Part shown: piece after piece, positions 28,015-36,152 of the stretch | Position numbering within the stretch: the first letter of the stretch is position 1 | Layout: the number at the start of each line of letters is the position of its first letter | Origin: Acidobacteriota bacterium | GTDB lineage: Bacteria > Acidobacteriota > Terriglobia > Acidiferrales > UBA7541 | Direction: 5' to 3' | DNA: 41,750 bases | Assembly: GCA_021818865.1 (NCBI GenBank) | Contig: JAKASX010000023.1 | Location: 1 to 41,750, forward strand | The notes under the pieces: generated by a model | Told to the model about the DNA's origin: nothing | The model's input: the letters and a program-made list of their open reading frames with translations, nothing else | The model's database searches: none | Program-made: the position numbers and the translations under genes

Positions 28015-29787
28015 TCAGCTCTCCTTGATGCGAATGCCCAGGTCGTCGAGTTGCTGTGTGTCCACGGTGGACGGCGCATCCGCCATCAGGTCTTGCGCGG
28101 CGGTGGTTTTTGGAAATGCGATCACGTCACGAATGGATTTTTCTCCGGCGAGCAGCGCGGTCATGCGGTCGAGTCCGAGCGCGATGCCGCCGTGCGGAGG
28201 GGTGCCGTAGCTGAGCGCGTCGAGGAAAAAGCCGAACCGATGCCGCGCCTCTTCATCCGAAAGGCCGAGCATGCGAAACAGCCGCGCCTGCACGTCCTGC
28301 CGATGGATTCGGATGCTGCCCGAGCCTAGTTCCACGCCATTCAGCACCAGATCGTAGCCTTTCGAGCGCACTTCCCACGGCGCCGATTCCAGCTTTTCGA
28401 GGTCCTCTTCCACGATTCCGGTGAACGGGTGCTGCGCGCTCACCCATCGCTTCTCCGTTTCGCTCCATTCAAAAAGAGGGAATCCCGTGATCCACAAAAA
28501 TTCCCAGCGTCCGCGCGGAATCATCTGCAACCGATCGGCGAGCGCGAGCCTCAGTTGCCCTGCGATCAGGCACGCGGGATCGAGATCCTTGCGCTCTTCG
28601 CGCGCCGCAACGGCGATGATCAGATCGCCCGGCGTCGCGCCAACGGATTGTGCCATCGCGCGCAGCGTTTCCCCGCCCAGGGTTTTTTCGAGCGAAGAAC
28701 TCGGCCCTTCGGGCGTCACTTTCACCAGGTACACGCCGGCCGCACCGAGAGATTTCGCCTGTTCGACAAGCTCGTCCGTTTGCTTGCGGGAAAACGACGC
28801 CGCGCCCGGCGCGACCACCGCGCGCACGGTGCCTTTCAGTTTCAGCGTCTCGCGTGCTGGCTCGAAAAACGCGGTGACGTTCTGCAATTCCATGCCGAAG
28901 CGAAGATCGGGCTTGTCGCTGCCGTAGCGCTCGATCGCGTCGCGAAATTGCATGTGGCGAAACGGCCGCGAAATGGGCAAGCCGAGCGCGGTCCAGACGC
29001 GCTCGACCACGCGTTCGATCGTTTCGAAAATGTCCTGCTGGCGCGGAAACGACATTTCAAGATCGAGTTGGGTGAATTCCGGCTGGCGATCGGCGCGCAA
29101 GTCTTCGTCGCGGAAGCAGCGTGCGATCTGGAAATACCGGTCCAGTCCGCTGATCATCAGAAGCTGCTTAAACAGCTGCGGCGATTGCGGCAGTGCGTAA
29201 AACTGGCCGTGATGCACGCGGCTGGGAACCAGATAATCACGTGCGCCTTCGGGCGTGGGCCGCGCCAGAATCGGCGTTTCCACTTCGTAAAAACCCATTT
29301 CGTCGAGCGCGCGGCGCATTTCGAAAATCACCCGGTGGCGCAGCGCCAGATTGCGTTGCAGGCGTGGCCGGCGTAGGTCCACGTAGCGGAAACGCAGCCG
29401 CGTTTCCTCGCTCGCGGTCGTTTCGTCCTCCACCTGAAACGGCACGGGCTGCGCGGTGTTGAGCAGGCGCAGCTCAGCGGCCAGAATTTCGATTTCGCCG
29501 GTAGGAATCTGCGGATTCGGCTTTTCGCGCGGCACCACTTGGCCGCGCACGGCAATGACGTATTCGCCGCGCAGGCTTTCGGCTTTTGCGTGAGCCTCGG
29601 GCGCGCGATCGCCATGAAAGACCACCTGCGCCACTCCGGTGCGGTCGCGCAGATCGATGAAAATCAGCTGGCCGTGATCGCGCCGGCGATGCACCCATCC
29701 CATCAGCACCACTTCGCGGCCGGCATCCGCCGCGCGCAGTTCTCCGCAGTAATTCGTTCGCTTCCAATCTCCCAATGCATCGAGCAT
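28015..29787 (-). CDS. aspS: Aspartyl-tRNA synthetase, probably non-discriminating
   Basis: A 590-residue bacterial-type AspRS. The N-terminal anticodon-binding OB domain is GWVHRRRDHGQLIFIDLRDR. Class II motifs follow: motif 2 around FQIARCFRDEDLRADRQPEF and motif 3 in GIALGLDRMTALLAG. The bacterial GAD insertion lies at about 280-420. His38 in RRRDHG matches the residue that marks non-discriminating enzymes (E. coli has Leu there), which also make Asp-tRNA(Asn) for GatCAB amidation. That reading is inference from one position. It is the first gene of aspS-unknown-mutL-cmk, 163 bases downstream of hisS on the same strand. Confidence 0.97.
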   Translation of the reverse strand: MLDALGDWKRTNYCGELRAADAGREVVLMGWVHRRRDHGQLIFIDLRDRTGVAQVVFHGDRAPEAHAKAESLRGEYVIAVRGQVVPREKPNPQIPTGEIEILAAELRLLNTAQPVPFQVEDETTASEETRLRFRYVDLRRPRLQRNLALRHRVIFEMRRALDEMGFYEVETPILARPTPEGARDYLVPSRVHHGQFYALPQSPQLFKQLLMISGLDRYFQIARCFRDEDLRADRQPEFTQLDLEMSFPRQQDIFETIERVVERVWTALGLPISRPFRHMQFRDAIERYGSDKPDLRFGMELQNVTAFFEPARETLKLKGTVRAVVAPGAASFSRKQTDELVEQAKSLGAAGVYLVKVTPEGPSSSLEKTLGGETLRAMAQSVGATPGDLIIAVAAREERKDLDPACLIAGQLRLALADRLQMIPRGRWEFLWITGFPLFEWSETEKRWVSAQHPFTGIVEEDLEKLESAPWEVRSKGYDLVLNGVELGSGSIRIHRQDVQARLFRMLGLSDEEARHRFGFFLDALSYGTPPHGGIALGLDRMTALLAGEKSIRDVIAFPKTTAAQDLMADAPSTVDTQQLDDLGIRIKES

Positions 29788-29833
29788 TCGTCAGTTCCTC
29801 GCTGGCCCCGTTTGCGCCAAGACTCATTTTCCA

Positions 29834-29886
29834 CACAGGCAAGATGCCTGTGCCGCTGTTGCCACGCACACAGGCTGAAGCCTGTG
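29834..29886. repeat. Pair of palindromic intergenic repeats
   Basis: Two hairpins share a stem: CACAGGC-AAGAT-GCCTGTG (29834-29852) and CACAGGC-TGAA-GCCTGTG (29869-29886), 16 bases apart. They lie between hisS and aspS. Repeats built on ACAGGC..GCCTGT are, as I recall, scattered through acidobacterial and related genomes, so these are probably copies of a REP-like family. They could also slow or end transcription after hisS, though no T-run follows. Confidence 0.7.
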
Positions 29887-29950
29887 CTACCCGCCCAGCC
29901 AAGCCGCCCGCATGCGGCCAGCCAAGGAGTGGCTGTGCGACGCTGGCGCG

Positions 29951-31384
29951 CTACGTCTGCGGCGTTTTTGCTTCTGCCTCGTTAGCGACCGGCGCCGACG
30001 TTCGCAGGAAGCTCGCAACGTCGGCTTCGGCCAGATTTTCCTGCTTGCCGTCGGCGAAGCGCTTCACCGCAAAGACGCCGGTTTTAATTTCATTTTCGCC
30101 GATGATGATGGCGAACCGCGCGCCCAGCCGTTCGGCCAGGCTGAGCGCCTTGCGCAGCTTCGGCTCCTCGGCTGGCAATTCGACGCACAGACCATCCCCA
30201 CGCAATCGCCGCGCCAGCCGCGTGGCTGCGGGATAGGATTCCGCGCCCATCCAGACGATGAACGCATCGAGCGGGCGGCCCACCGAGGAGGCGCTGATCT
30301 GGCCGGCCGCTTGAATCACTTCGATGAAGCGGTCTTCGCCCAGCGCGAAACCGATGCCTTTCGTCGGCGGCCCGCCGAGCATTTCCACCAAACCGTCGTA
30401 GCGTCCGCCGCCGGCGAGCGCGTTTTGCGCGCCCAGATGCGTGCTGGTGATTTCAAACGTGGTGCGCATGTAATAGTCGAGCCCGCGCACGAGGCGCGGC
30501 TCGTGCGTGTAAGGAATCGAGCGCAAATCGAGCTGCCGGCGCAAATCGTCGAAATGCTGACGGCAGGCGTCGCAGAGATGATCGGTGATTTTTGGCAGAT
30601 TCGTGATGAGCGCCTGCTCTTCCGGCACTTTTGAATCGAAAACGCGCAGCGGATTTGTTTCGACGCGGCGCTGGCTGTCCTGGCCAAGCTGATCTTTCAC
30701 TTTGCGCAATTCTTCGCGCAGCAGCTCGACGTACGCGGGACGGCAATTCGGGTCGCCGATGGAATTCACGAGCAGCGTCCAATTGCCGAGCTTGCACCGC
30801 TCGAGCAGTACGGTGAGCATTTCGATGAGCTCGGCGTCAATCGCCGGGTGGTCGCTCGTTCCGAGCACTTCCGCGCCAATCTGATAGAACTGCCGATAGC
30901 GTCCCTTTTGCGGTCGTTCGCGCCGAAACATCGGCCCCGCGTAGTAAAGCTTTACGAGGCCGGGCTGCGTGTGCATGCCATTCTCGATATAGGCCCGCGC
31001 AACGCTGGCCGTCGCCTCCGGCCGCAGGGTTAGCGATTCAAATTTGTTGAGGAAGTCCCAAATTTGCGAGGTCGAGGTGGAAGCGTCCGACCCCAGATGG
31101 ACCTTCGTTGGGTCGAGTCCATGCCCAAGGACCGATTTGATGGCTTGCTCGACGTCCAGTGGGTCATGAAAGGTGTACATTTCCTTGGAAACGATGTCGG
31201 TTTCCAGACCGACGGAGCGGGCGAATAGCTCAGTTTCCTCGAAGATGGGCAGGCGGATTTCGCGGAAATTGAAGGATTCGAGGACGTCGCGCGCCGTCGC
31301 TTCAAACCAATTCCAGAGCGACGAATCCGGGGGCAAAATATCCCGGACTCCGCGCACGGTGTGAAATTTCCTCTTGTCGGGCAT
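29951..31384 (-). CDS. hisS: Histidyl-tRNA synthetase with an internal insertion
   Basis: A 477-residue HisRS. Motif 1 is in RLPIFEETELFARSVG; motif 2 is GPMFRRERPQKGRYRQFYQIG. The histidine-specific loops are LVRGLDYYMRTTFE and AGGGRYDGLVEMLGG. The C-terminal anticodon domain is present (about 380-470). Odd point: between EMYTF (68-72) and SLTLRPEATAS (117-127), where the usual enzyme has only a few residues (DRxGx), there are about 43, a net gain near 37 (genome 31037-31165). The reading frame is intact. No Shine-Dalgarno site is seen; a weak TTTAGA-16-TACGAT lies directly upstream of the ATG, which would make the message nearly leaderless. Confidence 0.96.
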   Translation of the reverse strand: MPDKRKFHTVRGVRDILPPDSSLWNWFEATARDVLESFNFREIRLPIFEETELFARSVGLETDIVSKEMYTFHDPLDVEQAIKSVLGHGLDPTKVHLGSDASTSTSQIWDFLNKFESLTLRPEATASVARAYIENGMHTQPGLVKLYYAGPMFRRERPQKGRYRQFYQIGAEVLGTSDHPAIDAELIEMLTVLLERCKLGNWTLLVNSIGDPNCRPAYVELLREELRKVKDQLGQDSQRRVETNPLRVFDSKVPEEQALITNLPKITDHLCDACRQHFDDLRRQLDLRSIPYTHEPRLVRGLDYYMRTTFEITSTHLGAQNALAGGGRYDGLVEMLGGPPTKGIGFALGEDRFIEVIQAAGQISASSVGRPLDAFIVWMGAESYPAATRLARRLRGDGLCVELPAEEPKLRKALSLAERLGARFAIIIGENEIKTGVFAVKRFADGKQENLAEADVASFLRTSAPVANEAEAKTPQT

Positions 31385-31469
31385 GGAAAGGATCGTATTC
31401 CTAAACTTCTGAGTCTAAAGGACGCGGAGCCGTTAGGCCAGTGACGGCGCAGATCTCTGCCGCTCCTGG

Positions 31470-31988
31470 CTAGCCGCTGCTCTCTGTCAGGTACGCGTTC
31501 TTGTAACCCACATATCGCGCCGAATAGGCGTCGATTCCCGCCTGTTCTTCCGCCGTGAGCGCGCGGCGGACTTTGCCTGGATGGCCCATGACGAGGCTGC
31601 CTGGAGGGATTATGGTGCTTTCGGGAATCAGAGTGCCTGCGGCGACGATCGTTCCCGCGCCGATGCGCGCGTTATTCAGAATGATCGCGCCCATGCCGAT
31701 AAGGCACCGGGATTCGATCGTGCAGCCATGAAGCAAAACGCCGTGGCCCACGGTGACGTCGTCGCCCAGAACGACGGGACACAGGTCTTTCATGCCGTGG
31801 AGCACGGAATTGTCCTGAACATTCGTGCGCTTGCCCAGGCGAATGAAATGCACGTCGCCGCGCAAAACGGCGCCGGGCCACACGCTGGCATCCTCGGCGA
31901 GCGTGACATCGCCGATGATTGTCGCGGCGGGATCAACATACGCGCCCGGAGCGATTTGCGGCGATTTGCCTTTGTGGCTGCGAATCAT
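31470..31988 (-). CDS. Gamma-class carbonic anhydrase-like protein
   Basis: A 172-residue left-handed beta-helix protein. The ATG at 31988 has GAGGAGG just upstream. Hexapeptide repeats run from about 10 to 140 (GAYVDPAATIIGDVTLAEDA, SVWPGAVLRGD). The zinc-ligand histidines of the gamma-carbonic anhydrase family are in place: SVLHGM, VTVGHGVLLHGCTI. A C-terminal helix (TAEEQAGIDAYSARYVGYKN) completes the trimer fold. Such proteins (YrdA/PaaY/CaiE group) interconvert CO2 and bicarbonate or serve other roles; activity is not proven by sequence. It diverges from the methyltransferase-like gene at 32117. Confidence 0.93.
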   Translation of the reverse strand: MIRSHKGKSPQIAPGAYVDPAATIIGDVTLAEDASVWPGAVLRGDVHFIRLGKRTNVQDNSVLHGMKDLCPVVLGDDVTVGHGVLLHGCTIESRCLIGMGAIILNNARIGAGTIVAAGTLIPESTIIPPGSLVMGHPGKVRRALTAEEQAGIDAYSARYVGYKNAYLTESSG

Positions 31989-32116
31989 GGTCCCTCCTCG
32001 TTCCACGAGCGAACGGAAAGCATACCCCAACTGCAGCGCGGCGGGATTCCGGGAACATGGAACCGGCGCGAGGCGTATAAAGCAGCGCGGGTAAAACTGG
32101 CGAGAGGCGACCGGCG

Positions 32117-32851
32117 ATGCGAGCGAGCGAATTCGAATTCCGATACCGATTCTGGATCCTCGGGTTGATCTTCTGGTTGGGATTTTCCTGCTACCGAATC
32201 GACCCGGTGAACGCCGGAGAAGCAATCGCGAGATGGATCTCCGGCCAGACGTACGACCCGTATTCGGGGCATGGGGGAATGTTCTTGCGCCTCGTTTTTG
32301 CGTTGGCTGCAGCGGTTGCGGCGATTGGCATCGGCATTCGCACGTGGGGCGCGGCGTATCTGAAAAGCGAAGTGGTGCACGACCTCGATCTCCACAGCGA
32401 GCGTCTGGTGGCTGACGGGCCATATCGCTGGACGCGAAATCCGTTGTATCTGGGCGGATTGGTGTTTGGCGCGGGGATTGGCGTGATGGCGAGCCCTCTG
32501 GGGTGGTTCGCGCTGTTGGTTCTCATCTATCTTTTCTATCTGCGATTGATCGGCCGGGAAGAAGCGGAATTGCGGAAAACCCAGGGCCCGAACTACGCGG
32601 CGTATTGCGAGCGGGTGCCGCGTTTTTGGCCCGCGCTCGCGCCGCGCGTCTCGTCCGGAGGCATGGAGCCGCGTTGGGTGCAGGCGTTCGCCGGAGAGTC
32701 GTTTCTGTGGGCGTGCGTGGCAGCCATTGCGGTGTTCGCCGTGACGCTCGATGAGGCAGTCGCGTTCGCCATTATCGGCGTAGCGATGCTTTTCTATGCC
32801 GTGTACGTTTTCGGGTATCGGCGCAGGGGACGCACGCCCGCGCGCGATTAA
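32117..32851 (+). CDS. Isoprenylcysteine/phospholipid methyltransferase-like membrane protein
   Basis: A 244-residue integral membrane protein of the ICMT/PEMT-like superfamily, which uses S-adenosylmethionine to methylate lipids or small lipophilic molecules. The signature RLVADGPYRWTRNPLYLGGL and the C-terminal GREEAELRKTQGPNYAAYCE match the conserved SAM- and substrate-binding region. Two helices precede it (ILGLIFWLGFSCY, LRLVFALAAAVAAIGIGI), and a pair of extra helices sits at the C-terminus (WACVAAIAVFAVTL, IGVAMLFYAVYVFGY). The substrate is unknown. The ATG at 32117 follows a GAGAGGCGACCGGCG stretch. It converges with mrp. Confidence 0.85.
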   Translation: MRASEFEFRYRFWILGLIFWLGFSCYRIDPVNAGEAIARWISGQTYDPYSGHGGMFLRLVFALAAAVAAIGIGIRTWGAAYLKSEVVHDLDLHSERLVADGPYRWTRNPLYLGGLVFGAGIGVMASPLGWFALLVLIYLFYLRLIGREEAELRKTQGPNYAAYCERVPRFWPALAPRVSSGGMEPRWVQAFAGESFLWACVAAIAVFAVTLDEAVAFAIIGVAMLFYAVYVFGYRRRGRTPARD

Positions 32852-32876
32852 TTCCGCACCATGCGAACAGCGTGAA

Positions 32877-33953
32877 TTATAGGATTTCGACGACGGGGGA
32901 CTGCTGGCCGAGGTTGAGGACGGAGACGCGCGCGGCGACCTGGCGCGCCATGGCGTAGAGGCTGCGCGCGCTGCGAAATTCCTCTCCAAACGCGGTGACG
33001 GGCTTGCCGCTATCTCCGCCGACGCGGATTTCCGGCTCAATTTCGATTTCGCCGAGGAAGGGAACGCCGAACGCTTCGGCCATGCGGCGGCCCTCGCCGT
33101 AGCCGAAAATATCCACGCGCTTCTGGCAGTGCGGGCACAGCAAGTAACTCATGTTCTCGACGACGCCCAGAATTTCCACGTTCACCTGGCGGAACATTTC
33201 CACTGATTTCCGCACGTCGGCGAGTGCGACGGCGGAAGGGGTGGTCACGATGACGGCACCCGTGAGCGGAACGGATTGCACGAGCGAAAGCGCGACGTCG
33301 CCGGTGCCGGGCGGAAGATCGATCACCAGGTAATCGAGTTCGCCCCAGCGCACGCTGCGCAAAAATTGCTGAATCACGCTGTGCAGCATCGGACCGCGCC
33401 AAATCAAGGGACGGTCGCCAGGATTCAGCAGGCCCATTGAAATCATTTTCACGCCGTAGGCTTCGACCGGAAGAATGTTGCGCTCGTCGAGCGCTTCCGG
33501 TTGCTCGGTTGAGCCGAGCATCACGGGAACGTTGGGGCCGTAGACGTCGGCATCGAGCAGGCCGACGGCCGAGCCGAGGCGCGAAAGGGCGATGGCGAGA
33601 TTGACCGCGACGGTGGTTTTGCCCACGCCGCCTTTGCCGCTGGCCACGGCGATCAAATTCTTCACGCCCGGCGGTGCTGCTTTTTCCCCGACGGCGCGGC
33701 CAGCTGGAACCTTGGAATCGAAACGCAATTGAACGTCGCGTAGCCCGAACGGGGCGAGCGCCTGGCGAATGTCGCGCTCGATCGTTTCGCGAAGCGGGCA
33801 GGCGGGCGTGGTGAGCGTGACGAGCAGCGTGAGCACGCCATCAGAAAGGCTGGCCAGCTTGACCATGCCGAGCGAGACGACGTCCTTGTGCAATTCCGGA
33901 TCCTGGACGCCGCGCAACGCTTCGATGATGGCCTCGCGAGTGGGCTGTGGCAT
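32877..33953 (-). CDS. Mrp/ApbC-type Fe-S cluster carrier ATPase
   Basis: A 358-residue P-loop ATPase that holds and transfers iron-sulfur clusters to target proteins in the cytosol. An N-terminal MIP18/DUF59 domain occupies about 1-90 (LRGVQDPELHKDVVSLGMV, LVTLTTPACPLRETIE). The deviant Walker A SGKGGVGKTT follows, then LDADVYGPN and LPPGTGD. The cluster-binding CxxC is CPHC in SYLLCPHCQKR. The ATG at 33953 is chosen because family homology starts there; the open frame extends to 34088 without homology. It is transcribed away from the universal stress protein gene. Confidence 0.95.
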   Translation of the reverse strand: MPQPTREAIIEALRGVQDPELHKDVVSLGMVKLASLSDGVLTLLVTLTTPACPLRETIERDIRQALAPFGLRDVQLRFDSKVPAGRAVGEKAAPPGVKNLIAVASGKGGVGKTTVAVNLAIALSRLGSAVGLLDADVYGPNVPVMLGSTEQPEALDERNILPVEAYGVKMISMGLLNPGDRPLIWRGPMLHSVIQQFLRSVRWGELDYLVIDLPPGTGDVALSLVQSVPLTGAVIVTTPSAVALADVRKSVEMFRQVNVEILGVVENMSYLLCPHCQKRVDIFGYGEGRRMAEAFGVPFLGEIEIEPEIRVGGDSGKPVTAFGEEFRSARSLYAMARQVAARVSVLNLGQQSPVVEIL

Positions 33954-34134
33954 GGTCGAATGATTCCTCTCGGCGCAGGACGGCGCAGCGAAACGCGCAA
34001 TCCTCCATGATAGACGGGTCGCCTGAGGGCGGCAAACGGACAGGTTTGAAAGCCGGGCAGAGATGGCTTGGGCGGGCAAGCCGGCCACTGGGGGCAGCGG
34101 GGAATTGGGATTTTTCGCGTAAAGTTGCGGGAAT

Positions 34135-34154
34135 TTGCCGATCTATTTCGGCAA
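34135..34154. promoter_or_regulatory. Inverted repeat in the mrp-usp divergent region
   Basis: TTGCCGA-TCTATT-TCGGCAA is a perfect 7-bp inverted repeat with a 6-base spacer. It lies in the 334-base region (33954-34287) between two divergently transcribed genes, in an AT-richer patch (34110-34205). It could be an operator for a dimeric regulator or a short hairpin in the usp leader. The rest of the region holds no gene that I can support. Confidence 0.35.
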
Positions 34155-34287
34155 GTTAATTCTCGCCGTGAGTAAGTCATGTAATGTCAATTAGATACGG
34201 TGATCCTTTTGCGGCCCGCGCCTTGCAACGAAATTGGCAGCGGCTTTCCGAAGCCGGAAGCGCGGCGCGAGAATTCCGGGGTGCGAC

Positions 34288-34725
34288 ATGAACGTTCTGC
34301 TTGCGATCGACGATTCCGAATTTTCGACGGCGGCGGTGCAATCGGTGATCGAGAAATTCCGTCCAGGTGACACGCAAGTGCATGTGCTGCATGTGGTTGG
34401 GCCGATTGCGGTTTCCACGCCGCCACAGATGGCGCCGGGATACGCCCCAGAACTAGAGGAACTCGTGAAAGAGGGGCAGCAACTGGTGGAAGCGGCCGCG
34501 GAAAAACTGCGGCAAGCGGGGTTCCGCGTGACGGCTTCGGTGGAAAAAGGCGATCCGAGAAGCGCGATCGTGGATCATGCGGCGGCGTGGCCTGCGGACA
34601 TGATCGTGGTGGGATCGCATGGAAAACGCGGCCTCACGCGTTTCCTGCTCGGGAGCACTTCGGAAGCGGTGGCGCGGTTCGCGCCCTGTTCGGTGCAGAT
34701 CGTGCGCAAGCCGCGAAGCCGCTGA
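34288..34725 (+). CDS. Universal stress protein, UspA family
   Basis: A 145-residue single-domain Usp protein with the typical alpha/beta fold: NVLLAIDDSEFSTAAVQSVI at the N-terminus and GSHGKRGLTRFLLGSTSEAV near the C-terminus. The latter is the ATP-binding G-2X-G-9X-G(S/T) motif, so this is probably an ATP-binding member. Such proteins support survival under stress or energy limitation. ATG 34288 begins at the domain; the frame upstream to 34234 lacks homology. It diverges from mrp, and a J-like protein gene follows. Confidence 0.92.
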   Translation: MNVLLAIDDSEFSTAAVQSVIEKFRPGDTQVHVLHVVGPIAVSTPPQMAPGYAPELEELVKEGQQLVEAAAEKLRQAGFRVTASVEKGDPRSAIVDHAAAWPADMIVVGSHGKRGLTRFLLGSTSEAVARFAPCSVQIVRKPRSR

Positions 34726-34954
34726 CGAATTTCTTCGCGTCGCCACGCGGCGGGCCGCAGCGAGGCGACGTGCAATCCTGAAAACTCGAACGCGAATCGG
34801 GCTAGAGGCGGACGCGCGGCTGGCCTACAATCCGGCTGCGGTGGTGGCTGTACGCGCGCCGGGTCAAGAACCTGCGGATTCCGGCGCCGAAACCACCGGA
34901 TTTGTCGGGGATCATCCAGGCAGCAATCGGTTTGTGCGTAGGAGGGAGAAGAGC

Positions 34955-36067
34955 GTGTCCACCGGGAATTCTTCCCGGCGCTCTCCGCGTCGAAAGAAGA
35001 GCCGAGAGCGGGCGGAGGTGTGCCCGCTGAAACCGGCGCCATGGGATGCGGCCGAACAACGTTTGGCCGCGCTAGGGCCTGCTACGGCCGCAGAGCCCAT
35101 GGAAACGGCGGGGGAAGAAATCGAGCCGCTGACGGGCCTGTGTTTGGTGCGCGGGCCTGAAGCGGAACCGGAGAACGCATCCACACGAGTGCGGCGAGCG
35201 CGCGGCGAACCCGAGTCCGCGCCGCAAGCTCCGGAAGACGAGGAATTGCGGCGGAAACGGGCGCAACTCACACTGCTCGAAGAGGAACTGGCGCGGCGGG
35301 AAACTTCGCTTGCGCGGCTGCGGGCGGAAATGGCGCCGTTTGAAACGCGCTATTTCCGCAAAATCGGCATTCGCTGCGCGCGGTTGGACGAAATCGAAGC
35401 GCGCATCGCCGAACTTCACGCGCAAAGCCATCCGGAAGATGCCGCGGCGCAGGTTGTGGCGCGGCGGGCGCGGGCGCGCGCGAACAGGTCGCGTGAGGCG
35501 GTGCGGCAGCATCGTTCCTCAACAGCGAACAAGCCGCCCGAAGGGCTGAAACGGCTTTATCGCGCCGTTGCGCGGCGGGTTCATCCGGATTTCGGAAAGG
35601 ATCAGGGTGACCGGGAACTGCGGGCGAGCCTAATGGCTCACGCCAACCGTGCTTACGAGCGGGGCGACCAGCGGCGGCTGAAGGCGATCGTGAAGGAATA
35701 CGAGTACGCGCCGGAAATCGTGCATGGGGACGGCACGCCCTGGGACCTGGTGCGAGTGATTCGCCGGATTTCGGTGGTCAAAGCGAGGGTGAAAGAAATC
35801 GAGCAGGAGACCGACGAGACGCGGGCGTCGGAGCTGTGCCGTTTCAAGGCGCATGCGGAAGCGAGCGCTGGTTCCGGGAGGGACGTTTTCGCGGAAGTGG
35901 AGACGACGCTGAACGCCCGGATCGCGAAAGCGCGGCGGCTGTGGCGGAAACTTTCGGATGCGGGACTGGCCGAGCGGGGGCGAGCGCAGGAGGAAGCGGG
36001 CGAGCAGCCCGCGGAGGAACGCGAAGCGGCGGCTTTGCGCCAGGCTGCCGGGCAGAGTAAAATTTAG
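34955..36067 (+). CDS. Coiled-coil protein with short J-domain-like segment
   Basis: A 370-residue protein from a GTG with AGGAGGG eight bases upstream; the frame is open back to 34619 but overlaps usp. The N-terminal 95 residues are low-complexity and basic then acidic. A heptad-rich coiled coil spans about 95-155 ([20 protein letters not shown]). Residues 196-240 look like helix II and the HPD turn of a DnaJ domain: [20 protein letters not shown], then [14 protein letters not shown], with HPD at 210-212. A second helical region (270-350) follows. J-domains stimulate the ATPase of DnaK-type Hsp70s. The SecA gene begins 86 bases after its stop, so a link to protein targeting is possible but is inference. 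Confidence 0.75.
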   Translation: MSTGNSSRRSPRRKKSRERAEVCPLKPAPWDAAEQRLAALGPATAAEPMETAGEEIEPLTGLCLVRGPEAEPENASTRVRRARGEPESAPQAPEDEELRRKRAQLTLLEEELARRETSLARLRAEMAPFETRYFRKIGIRCARLDEIEARIAELHAQSHPEDAAAQVVARRARARANRSREAVRQHRSSTANKPPEGLKRLYRAVARRVHPDFGKDQGDRELRASLMAHANRAYERGDQRRLKAIVKEYEYAPEIVHGDGTPWDLVRVIRRISVVKARVKEIEQETDETRASELCRFKAHAEASAGSGRDVFAEVETTLNARIAKARRLWRKLSDAGLAERGRAQEEAGEQPAEEREAAALRQAAGQSKI

Positions 36068-36152
36068 TTGTGGCATCGAACCTTCCGGGAGAAACCCTGC
36101 CGTTTTGCAGGCCCGGCACTGGTGTCCCGGCGCCGGGAAATACAAGAGGCCG

